Shown piece by piece: positions 38,343 through 44,947 of a DNA stretch of 44,947 nucleotides; position 1 is the stretch's first letter; every line of letters begins with the position of its first letter. The notes under the pieces were generated by a model. The model did no database searches. It was not told the origin of the DNA and was given only the letters and a program-made list of their open reading frames with translations. Both the position numbers and the translations under genes were made by a program. This DNA is from Acidiphilium sp. GTDB lineage: Bacteria > Pseudomonadota > Alphaproteobacteria > Acetobacterales > Acetobacteraceae. Where the stretch lies: positions 7,026 through 51,972 of the forward strand of contig JAQTXH010000010.1 in assembly GCA_028688905.1 (NCBI GenBank). The letters run 5' to 3'.

Positions 38343-39062
38343 GTGTCTGGCATTCAGTCCATTTTCAGCGGCGCAGTGGCGGCGGCATCGTCTTTGCCGA
38401 TCGGCATTGCTGCGTTCGAGGGCGGCTTTCGGACAGTGCCGGTCAAAAATACCACGGTCGCTTATTACACACTTCGGATCATGGCTCCGTCATCAATCGT
38501 GCCGGTGGCGGGGTACACGTTCCCAATTTCGCCGGCGAACGTCCGCAAAGAGTTCACCGCTCTCACCAATTTCTATGATGTGCAGGGGGGGGCGGCTCAA
38601 AATGGCGTGGCCCGCTACATCGATGAGTATGGAAATACGCCGGTTATCTATACGCTTGAAGGAACTACGGGCTGGAAACTTCATTCGACTGACAATTTCC
38701 TCTATACAGGGATGCAGTCGATTCAGGCGGTTCAGGCTCTATTGAACCAATATGCATCGCTCAATGCGCAGCAAGTGCAGAACGGTTTGCCTTTGTTCAC
38801 GATGGAGTTCTACGATTATTTCACCGGAGATTATTGGCAAGTCGTTCCGGTAGGGCCGCAGATTATTTCGCAGGATCAATCCGCGCCGTTGTTTTTCAGG
38901 TATCGGTTTCGGTTGGTTGGTGTGCGTAATTTGTCGGAAGCAGTGACGGAATCCATCGTTGACCCGATCTTGAACGTGCTTAGTCTGGCGGTCGGTCCTG
39001 CCGCCAGTCAGACGATTTCCGGCATCGGCAATATCGTGTCGAATTATCTGGCGCTGCCATGA
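38343..39062 (+). CDS. Baseplate-associated structural protein (239 aa)
   Basis: The gene has a GTG start directly at the preceding stop. The segment GYTFPISPANVRKEFTALTN (~58-77) followed by YTLEGTTGWKLHSTDNFL has the FPxxPxxV...xxTGxTG feel of phage baseplate proteins that mediate LysM/wedge assembly. The C-terminus is helical and hydrophobic (ILNVLSLAVGPAASQTISGI). ATGA overlaps it to the gp25-like gene. Probable role: inner baseplate component; the family is not certain. Confidence 0.6.
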   Translation: MSGIQSIFSGAVAAASSLPIGIAAFEGGFRTVPVKNTTVAYYTLRIMAPSSIVPVAGYTFPISPANVRKEFTALTNFYDVQGGAAQNGVARYIDEYGNTPVIYTLEGTTGWKLHSTDNFLYTGMQSIQAVQALLNQYASLNAQQVQNGLPLFTMEFYDYFTGDYWQVVPVGPQIISQDQSAPLFFRYRFRLVGVRNLSEAVTESIVDPILNVLSLAVGPAASQTISGIGNIVSNYLALP

Positions 39063-40597
39063 GCAATACAGTTCCCATCGCCGGGTATGTCGGATCGGTA
39101 TTTACGACTGCGATTGCGACGCTTTCGGCGTTCAATACCGCTTTGGCGGGGACGACGAATCCAGCAAGCGCCTTGGCGCAGGCCATTGCGGCTTTCAAAA
39201 CGATGATGAACGGGGCGCAAGCCATCGCGGCTTATCGGATCGGCTTGGCATGGGAAACTGAAGCGGCCAATCTCGCCGAATTGCAGGGATTGCCTATCTC
39301 GCTGGATTCGACCACTGCGGCTTATTTCAATAATCGCATCTCGGCGTTCAATGATGCTTTTCCGGCGCTGCTCGCAATCGTGCCAGCCGCGAGCGGGTTT
39401 ATCAATGCGGCCACCGCGAACCAGACTGGCGTAGCGGCGATTCCAGACGCCGGGTTTCTGACGTTCTGCGAAAACTTCAATTATGAGACCGCGCCTACAG
39501 GTATGGAGCCATCCACCTTTACGTCCTTCGTCGAAGCCGAAATGACCGCGTGGCAAACCGTGGCGAATACGGTGGCAGCATTTCAAGGCAACAACCTCAC
39601 TTCCGCTTACGATACCGCTGTTCGGATGAAGAATGTCGCGGCGCAGGCATACGGGATCGTCAATGGGTTCACGTCCGGTTTTTTGAACGGTTATGGGGCA
39701 AGCGGCATGTCTCAAACCGAGATTGCCGGGGAAACATGGAATCAGATGGCGACGTTGCCTGCCATGCTGGCCGACGCGCCGCTGGTGAATGGCATACCCT
39801 CCACGCTGGACGCCCAGGAAGCCTCCGTAGCCCGGTATGTCCTCTTGTCCGCCGCTCAACAACTGGCCGTGTTCATCAACTCTGTAGACACGCCTACGGC
39901 CTCACAGGTGAATATCGCCACACTGCTCAGCGGGCAGTCTCTCCTTGATGTGGCGGCGCAACAGACCGGCAATTTCGAGAACTGGCAACAGATCGCCACT
40001 CTGAACAACCTATCCGTTCCATATACCGGCACGACCACTGCTGGCGTTGCTCAACCTGGCACGCAATTGTTCATTCCAATTCCGGGAACACAATCGGCGG
40101 CGTCGAATACGCCGGTTTCCTATGAGGTGAATTTCCTCGGCATTGATATTTACCTTGGCCCGATCGGGCAATCTATGTTGCCGTGGATCGGGGATTTTTA
40201 CCTGATTGGCGGGTACTCCAATTTACAATACGCCCTCAGCCGCCGCGTGCTGACAACGCAAGGTTCGCTTGTATATCATGTCAATTATGGAAGTCGGATA
40301 CCGCCGGAAGTAGGGAACATCCAGACTTCGCGGACCATCGGGCATATTGCCGCTTATGGCGCGTCGGCAATGCAATCCGATCCGCGCGTATCGTCCGTGA
40401 CCAATGTAAGCGCAAGCCTCATTGAAACCGGCGTGGTTCAGTTCGACGCGACCGCGATTCCGAAAGGAATGCCGGGATCGCCGGTATCTACAACAGTGAC
40501 GTTCCCAGAAGGATACTCAACATCGACAGGAAGTTCGGTGTATTTCACGGCTTCGGGAACGACAAATCAGAACGGGAACAGTTGGAATGTCAGCTAG
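39059..40597 (+). CDS. Baseplate protein with LysM-like and gp25-like segments (512 aa)
   Basis: Residues 1-280 are helical and Ala-rich. Around 290-345 a LysM-like unit appears (QSLLDVAAQQTGNFENWQQI followed by ATLNNLSVPYT). The C-terminal ~150 residues resemble the T4 gp25/gpW baseplate wedge: YLGPIGQSMLPWIGDFYLIG, YALSRRVLTTQGSLVYHVNY, then DPRVSSVTNVSASLIETGVV. gp25-like proteins join wedge to sheath at the start of contraction. A fusion of a LysM-like and a gp25-like unit to a long N-terminal domain is unusual. The stop overlaps the gpJ-like gene by 11 bases. Confidence 0.75.
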   Translation: MSNTVPIAGYVGSVFTTAIATLSAFNTALAGTTNPASALAQAIAAFKTMMNGAQAIAAYRIGLAWETEAANLAELQGLPISLDSTTAAYFNNRISAFNDAFPALLAIVPAASGFINAATANQTGVAAIPDAGFLTFCENFNYETAPTGMEPSTFTSFVEAEMTAWQTVANTVAAFQGNNLTSAYDTAVRMKNVAAQAYGIVNGFTSGFLNGYGASGMSQTEIAGETWNQMATLPAMLADAPLVNGIPSTLDAQEASVARYVLLSAAQQLAVFINSVDTPTASQVNIATLLSGQSLLDVAAQQTGNFENWQQIATLNNLSVPYTGTTTAGVAQPGTQLFIPIPGTQSAASNTPVSYEVNFLGIDIYLGPIGQSMLPWIGDFYLIGGYSNLQYALSRRVLTTQGSLVYHVNYGSRIPPEVGNIQTSRTIGHIAAYGASAMQSDPRVSSVTNVSASLIETGVVQFDATAIPKGMPGSPVSTTVTFPEGYSTSTGSSVYFTASGTTNQNGNSWNVS

Positions 40598-41747
40598 CTT
40601 AAGTTTTACCACGCCATCGCCGCCCGTCACAACGCAAGTCGCATCCCAACTTCTTGCCACAATGGCGGCTTTGACTGGCATCCCGAGTGATTACAACATT
40701 GGCTCGCAAATCCGCACAATGGCAGAAGCGGGCGGCTCCGTTGTCGAAATCCAAGGCGTCAGCAATCAGGCGCAGGCTTTGCAAGCCATCCTGTTCAGCG
40801 GTTTTTCTGCTTTTGACATTACGCCGAATGGCGCGAGTTATGCCACCGGGACGGTCCAGTTCGTCACCGGCACAGGAGCCTCGCCGCCAGTCGCTACTCA
40901 GAATGTCAATATCGCGGCGGGAACGATCGTTTCCACGAGCGGCGGCGTTCAATTCCAGACCGTATCGGCGGTCACGTTGCTTCAAGGCCAGACCTCGGTT
41001 ACGGCAAACGTCAGCGCGACGACAAGCGGAACGGCAGGGAACGTCTCTGCGAACACGATCACTCAGATTCTAACCGGGCTGACATATCCGCTCTATGTGT
41101 CAAACGCCACGCCGACATCCGGGGGCGTGAACGCAGAAACACAAAGTCAGACACAAGCCAGGTTTTCTTCGGCGATCGCTGCAATCGGCCTTGGCTCTCC
41201 TACAGCAATAGCCAATGCGGTGATCGGCGTAACCGTTTCCGGCACCGGCGAGACGGTGCAATACAGCACGCTTTATGAACCGTGGATCACAGCATCTGGT
41301 ACGGCCAGCGGGCAAGCATTATGGGAATTGTATGTCGATAATGGCTCAGGGACAGCCTCGGCCAGCTTGATTTCCGCGATCGGCAACATGATCAACGGCG
41401 TTCGGGATGCAGGCGTTCCGTACACGATCAATGCGGTCGAACCAACTTTTTGCGTGGTGTCCGTCAGCGGAACGATGGCGTCCGGGCAGAACTCGGCATT
41501 ATCGGCGGTGTCCGGGCTGATTGCCGCAGCGGTATCGGGGTATTTTGCCCTGCCGTTCGGCGCGACGGCGACGCAGGCGGCCTTGGCAGGATCAGTTGCG
41601 AACTCGGTTCCGGGATACCTATCATCCTTGGCGATTAGCCTGTTCGTGTCCGGGAGCGCCACCGCAGTCAGCGGGATCGCAGTTCCGGCTTATGGCCGCA
41701 ACCTTCTTGGAAGCGTCGCGGTAACACTCGCGGCGGCGGCAACATGA
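40587..41747 (+). CDS. Baseplate J-like protein (386 aa)
   Basis: The order of features matches Mu/P2 gpJ: an N-terminal helical part with DYNIGSQIRTMAEAGGSVVE, the long beta domain with ATGTVQFVTGTGASPPVATQ and VNIAAGTIVSTSGGVQFQTV, SGTAGNVSANTITQILTGLT (the GxxGNVxxGxI motif) and a C-terminal VYVxxxSG repeat with YGRNLLGSVAVTL. gpJ forms the baseplate wedge. It overlaps the gp25-like gene and is followed by the gpI-like gene (4-base overlap), the P2 order W-J-I. Confidence 0.88.
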   Translation: MSASLSFTTPSPPVTTQVASQLLATMAALTGIPSDYNIGSQIRTMAEAGGSVVEIQGVSNQAQALQAILFSGFSAFDITPNGASYATGTVQFVTGTGASPPVATQNVNIAAGTIVSTSGGVQFQTVSAVTLLQGQTSVTANVSATTSGTAGNVSANTITQILTGLTYPLYVSNATPTSGGVNAETQSQTQARFSSAIAAIGLGSPTAIANAVIGVTVSGTGETVQYSTLYEPWITASGTASGQALWELYVDNGSGTASASLISAIGNMINGVRDAGVPYTINAVEPTFCVVSVSGTMASGQNSALSAVSGLIAAAVSGYFALPFGATATQAALAGSVANSVPGYLSSLAISLFVSGSATAVSGIAVPAYGRNLLGSVAVTLAAAAT

Positions 41748-42394
41748 ATTACGCTCAAGTCCAAGCGCAACTGAACGACTTACCGGCCACATTCAAAAGG
41801 CTCGGCAATCCGTATGGGCAATGGATTGATGCCCTCACTTCTGCTTTGGCATTGTTCACCAATGCAGGCGATGCGACGATCCTGCAAATCATTGCCATTG
41901 GAAATGCGACCGGGCGATGGCTGGATATCTGGGGAATTATCTATGGGTTCCCGCGCTTTTATGGCGAAGCCGATCAGTTATATCGGGCTCGGATTACGTC
42001 GGCACTGACTGCACCGCACGTCACGATGGCAGCAATCGTGAATTGGGCGGCGATCTATTCCGGGTTTGTCGCGTCTGTCTCGGATACGGCGGCGTCAGGT
42101 GGCATCGGATACACGATCACGATTCCGCAATCCCTCACGGCATCCCAGATAGCGAGATTCCTTCAATCTTTGGCTTACGTGCGGCCGGCTGGCGTCCCCT
42201 TTCAGGTTCTACAAGGCCACGTTTCATTGTTTGTTGATACGGTGAATTATGAAGGTGGGGCGGCTGGGGTTACAGGTTCATATCTTGGGTCCAATGCTAC
42301 CCCGCTTACTCTGAATATACCGGCTTCTACCAACAATGCGCAGCCACTTTTGCCCGACTTCATGCTGAACGACCCGACGCTAAACCCGAACTAG
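41744..42394 (+). CDS. Tail protein I-like baseplate protein (216 aa)
   Basis: The protein lies directly downstream of gpJ with ATGA overlap. It carries ATGRWLDIWGIIYGFPRFYG, the WLDxxGxxYGxxR motif of P2 gpI/DUF2612 proteins, followed by ARITSALTAPHVTMAAIVNW. The C-terminal ~60 residues (VTGSYLGSNATPLTLNIPAS) are a low-complexity beta tail. gpI proteins form the wedge tip and anchor fibres. The next gene, encoding a probable fibre, follows after 38 bases. Confidence 0.82.
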   Translation: MNYAQVQAQLNDLPATFKRLGNPYGQWIDALTSALALFTNAGDATILQIIAIGNATGRWLDIWGIIYGFPRFYGEADQLYRARITSALTAPHVTMAAIVNWAAIYSGFVASVSDTAASGGIGYTITIPQSLTASQIARFLQSLAYVRPAGVPFQVLQGHVSLFVDTVNYEGGAAGVTGSYLGSNATPLTLNIPASTNNAQPLLPDFMLNDPTLNPN

Positions 42395-42413
42395 ATATGA
42401 CTTAATTTTGCGC

Positions 42414-42432
42414 GCCGGGGGATAAACCCGGC
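42414..42432 (+). promoter_or_regulatory. Hairpin at the fibre gene start
   Basis: GCCGGG (42414-42419) and CCCGGC (42427-42432) form a perfect 6-bp stem with a 7-base loop ending directly at the ATG (42433). GGGGGA, the only ribosome-site-like word, is partly in the 5' arm and loop, so initiation may be modulated. Confidence 0.5.
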
Positions 42433-44529
42433 ATGGAATATGGTAATTTCAACAACGAACAGTTCGTTGATTCCGGTACGCTGAACAATGCTTCGGCGTT
42501 GGTGTCGGGCGCGATCGCTATCACCAACAATATGATGACATCGCCGGGGATCATCAACCCCGACATGGCGATGCTCTCGTTCAGCGGATTGACGGTGACG
42601 GCTGACTTGCCCGCGCCGTTCGGCGTGCTGTTCGGGGATAGCCATATTGCGCAGGCGCATGGCACTCAAACAAATGCTGATACCCAATCGTATGCGGTGT
42701 CTTTTTCTTCTTTGGTTCCGGCATCCGGGAGTGTCACTGCTTATCTTCTTGCGTCGGCGCAAACAATTTATCAGAATCCGACAACGATTGTCGGGCCACC
42801 TCCGGGGCATCCGAATTACAACCCGAATTTCGTGCCATATACCGGGTATCTGAACACCGTTGACAGCTTGGCCTTATCTTCGTCCACGACTGCCGCCGAT
42901 AATTCCACCACATTCGAGATCGGGCGCACGACGCTAACCGCAGGGCAAACGTCGATTACCTCGATGAGCACGCAATACGTGTTCCCTGCCGCGCCGATGA
43001 TCGGGTTCAAATTCATGGCCCGAACGGCGGCCTATTCGATGATGCCGATGGATTGCCAAATGGTGCAGACCTTGGCGGCATCGGGCATTACGCTGGCGCT
43101 GCCGCCCGCAGAACAATCAGTAGGGCTTACGGCTCAGTTCTTGGCGTCGTTTACGAGCGGCACGGCTCTTGTCGTCACAAGCGGCTCTGATGTGATCTGG
43201 GGCGCGGCGTCTGGGAGCGTGACATCTCTAACCATGTCGCCGGGGGCATCGTTCACAGCCCTTAGCGAAGGCGGGTCATGGCGTATTACCAATGCGAACG
43301 CAATATTTACATTGCAAAATGGAGCGATTGCCACAGTTGTTCCAAACGCTACCGTTGCTCAAAATCCACTCCCCCTCGGCCAAGCGCAAGCCGACTTCGC
43401 CGCCATCAACGGCTCGGCGTCGGAGGCGTTTAATGTGGATACAGCGACTGCTGCCGCTAATGCAGTGCCGTTGGCGCAGTTGGAATCTCTGATCAATAAT
43501 CGAACGACGCCTTACGACCTCTTTGCGGGATTTGCGGGGGTTGGGACTGACTCTCAGATAATCGGAAATACAAATATTGTCCGATCCATTCAGTTTCCTA
43601 GAAATCTTGTCTGGTCTACGGCTTATGCGCTGACGGCGGCTACCGATGCGACGACATATCTTATTTATCATAACAGCACACAAGTAGGGACGCTGACTTT
43701 TGCTGCGAGCGCTACGCTCGGCGTTTTCTCTTGCTCAGGATTTAGCGCGGTTGCGGGGGATACGGTCTCAATCCACGGCCCCGCCACCGCTGATACAACC
43801 TTAGCAAGCGTAACGGTTACGATTCTTGGCAGCACCATAAGCGCCAATTCACCTTATGATTTACAATTCGGTTGCGGCACAAAACCGGCATCGAGTCAAA
43901 TTATAGGGACGTTTGTTCTTTCCGAAACAATCACGATTTCAAGCGCATTTGCTGGATCAATTTGCACGGCTTTGACGGCAGCAACGTCAACTGCGGTTCT
44001 TAGAATTACCGCTAATGGATCGTCTATCGGTTCTATCACTTTTTCATCCGGCGGCACGGATGGGGTGTTTTCGGGAGCTGGCGGGACTTTTGACGCAGGG
44101 GCAGTCATTCAGGTTTTTGCTCCTTCGGTTCAAGATTCCACTCTTGCGGGGGTCAGCGGCACTGTTTTTTCTGAATCGACCACCCTGCAAAATGTCTATC
44201 CGTTCATGGCAGGCTTGTCCGGTGCGCCATCTGCCGGAGAGGCGATTGCGGCATTTGATTTTGTGCGCCCGGTTTATTTCCCTGCAAATATGGTTTCCTC
44301 AGAGGCCATCGCTGGTGTCGCTCCGACAAATGCCGTCACATGCACGGTAACTCTTGGCGGGACTACGGTGGCAACGGCTGATTTCGCGGCAGGGGCGACG
44401 ACAGGCACGTTTGCTACATCCGCCGCGTTTACTGCGACACCGACACAGACAATGAAAATTATCGCGCCATCAAGCACGGATAGCACGTTTGCTGATCCGT
44501 CATTTACTCTCTGGGGAGTAACCATCTGA
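42433..44529 (+). CDS. Tail fibre-like protein with three C-terminal repeats (698 aa)
   Basis: Residues 1-350 are a beta-rich shaft-like region beginning MEYGNFNNEQFVDSGTLNNA. From ~355 three homologous ~105-residue units follow: one starting YDLFAGFAGVGTDSQIIGN, one YDLQFGCGTKPASSQIIGT, one YPFMAGLSGAPSAGEAIAA. Each has a central LTAATxATTYLIxxNxxxxG-like strand and ends in ADTTLASVTVTILG-like text. Repeated beta-sandwich units at fibre ends often bind receptors. No enzyme motif is seen. The stop overlaps the next gene's start (TGATG). Confidence 0.75.
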   Translation: MEYGNFNNEQFVDSGTLNNASALVSGAIAITNNMMTSPGIINPDMAMLSFSGLTVTADLPAPFGVLFGDSHIAQAHGTQTNADTQSYAVSFSSLVPASGSVTAYLLASAQTIYQNPTTIVGPPPGHPNYNPNFVPYTGYLNTVDSLALSSSTTAADNSTTFEIGRTTLTAGQTSITSMSTQYVFPAAPMIGFKFMARTAAYSMMPMDCQMVQTLAASGITLALPPAEQSVGLTAQFLASFTSGTALVVTSGSDVIWGAASGSVTSLTMSPGASFTALSEGGSWRITNANAIFTLQNGAIATVVPNATVAQNPLPLGQAQADFAAINGSASEAFNVDTATAAANAVPLAQLESLINNRTTPYDLFAGFAGVGTDSQIIGNTNIVRSIQFPRNLVWSTAYALTAATDATTYLIYHNSTQVGTLTFAASATLGVFSCSGFSAVAGDTVSIHGPATADTTLASVTVTILGSTISANSPYDLQFGCGTKPASSQIIGTFVLSETITISSAFAGSICTALTAATSTAVLRITANGSSIGSITFSSGGTDGVFSGAGGTFDAGAVIQVFAPSVQDSTLAGVSGTVFSESTTLQNVYPFMAGLSGAPSAGEAIAAFDFVRPVYFPANMVSSEAIAGVAPTNAVTCTVTLGGTTVATADFAAGATTGTFATSAAFTATPTQTMKIIAPSSTDSTFADPSFTLWGVTI

Positions 44530-44947
44530 TGCCTATTCTTAATGGGTCAGGCTATGGCGGCCCTTGGGGGTTGTTTACGATTACAGTTCCTCCGGTTACT
44601 GATGGGACGTTTGCGGTTTTTGCTTTAGGCCACACCACCACCACCACGAACATATACACTTACAGCAGCAATGCCGTCGCGACAGGGACTGTGTTGACTG
44701 GAAATTTGGCAAACTCCGGCGCTGCCGCTGGCAACTCTACCCTCGGCGTTTTTGCTTTAGGCGGCAACACCACCACCACGAACATATACACTTACAGCAG
44801 CAATGCCGTCGCGACAGGGACTGCGTTGACTACCGGTTTAGGCGACGGCGCTGCCGCTGGCAACTCTACCCTCGGCGTTTTTGCTTTAGGCGACAACGCC
44901 ACCACGAACATATACACTTACAGCAGCAATGCCGTCGCGACAGGGAC
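44529..44947 (+). CDS. Kelch-like repeat tail fibre, truncated at window end
   Basis: The frame opens at an ATG overlapping the previous stop and runs off the window. After MPILNGSGYGGPWGLFTI it is built of near-identical units of 43-44 residues: FALGGNTTTTNIYTYSSNAV then ATGTALTTGLGDGAAAGNST and LGV, starting again. Three units are visible at DNA periods of 132 and 129 bases with almost no substitutions. The pattern is Kelch-like (G-G followed by a NxYxY strand), suggesting a growing beta-propeller or repeat fibre. The high DNA identity implies recent expansion. Confidence 0.75.
   Translation, partial: MPILNGSGYGGPWGLFTITVPPVTDGTFAVFALGHTTTTTNIYTYSSNAVATGTVLTGNLANSGAAAGNSTLGVFALGGNTTTTNIYTYSSNAVATGTALTTGLGDGAAAGNSTLGVFALGDNATTNIYTYSSNAVATG
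44619..44947 (+). repeat. Near-identical tandem repeats of about 130 bp
   Basis: The word TTTGCTTTAGGC recurs at about 44619, 44751 and 44880, giving periods of 132 and 129 bases. The bases between are nearly identical, including AACATATACACTTACAGC and GCTGCCGCTGGCAACTC. The array continues beyond the window. Confidence 0.9.

Overview
The window reads as the genome, or most of an integrated prophage, of a temperate contractile-tailed phage (myovirus morphology). It encodes a P4-type tyrosine integrase, a large terminase, a portal, a prohead protease, scaffold and capsid genes, a tail sheath, a tube, a tape measure and a full baseplate. Gene style (moderate-to-high GC, GTG/TTG starts, dense ATGA/TGATG overlaps) and the look of the small accessory proteins suggest an alphaproteobacterial host, perhaps Acetobacteraceae; this is inference. 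I saw no tRNA, rRNA, CRISPR array or complete insertion sequence, and no certain phage/host junction.

Layout. 1-1302 (- strand): small phage proteins, one resembling the C-terminal part of ArdA antirestriction proteins. 1303-1682: mostly non-coding, AT-rich at its end. 1683-2267 (+): small genes including a HicA-like protein. 2245-3381 (-): integrase. 3497-4719 (+): a small conserved protein, a secreted protein and a SAM methyltransferase. 4686-5092 (-): a HicB-like protein and a partner. 5138-7033 (+): large terminase. 7000-9872 (-): five genes separating terminase from portal, two of them loaded with palindromic repeats. 10106-21218 (+): portal, a 1269-residue multi-module glycosyltransferase, a Cys-rich/winged-helix-like protein, prohead protease, scaffold-like protein and major capsid protein, ending in a strong terminator. 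21377-26601: two HNH homing-type endonucleases on opposite strands flanking an NYN-like gene and head-completion genes. 26697-44947 (+): neck, tail-terminator-like, sheath, tube, tail chaperone with a likely +1 frameshift, tape measure with a lytic transglycosylase-like domain, hub, beta-propeller, baseplate proteins (gp25-like, gpJ-like, gpI-like) and two repeat-built tail fibre genes, the last cut off by the window end.

The most unusual element is a family of nine palindromic repeats (8149-9429), all in the same orientation and reading frame, inside two adjacent genes. Each has an identical-length 35-nt interior with a near-invariant 12-nt core (GGCCTGTTCGGC on +). Each is closed by inverted arms whose outer sequence differs from copy to copy but stays self-complementary. 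They add about 16 residues per copy (consensus GQxxxAEQAxxxxxP) and resemble in concept the protein-coding palindromic elements of Rickettsia, though the sequence is not one I recognise. The host gene carrying six copies encodes a protein with an IS110-transposase-like C-terminal domain.

A second theme is RNA structure at translation starts. Both homing endonuclease genes have their Shine-Dalgarno in a hairpin whose 5' arm overlaps a candidate -10 element, an arrangement like T4 I-TevI. An NYN-like gene starts inside the 3' flank of a textbook terminator. The start codon at 16814 and the fibre gene start at 42433 also sit at or in hairpins.
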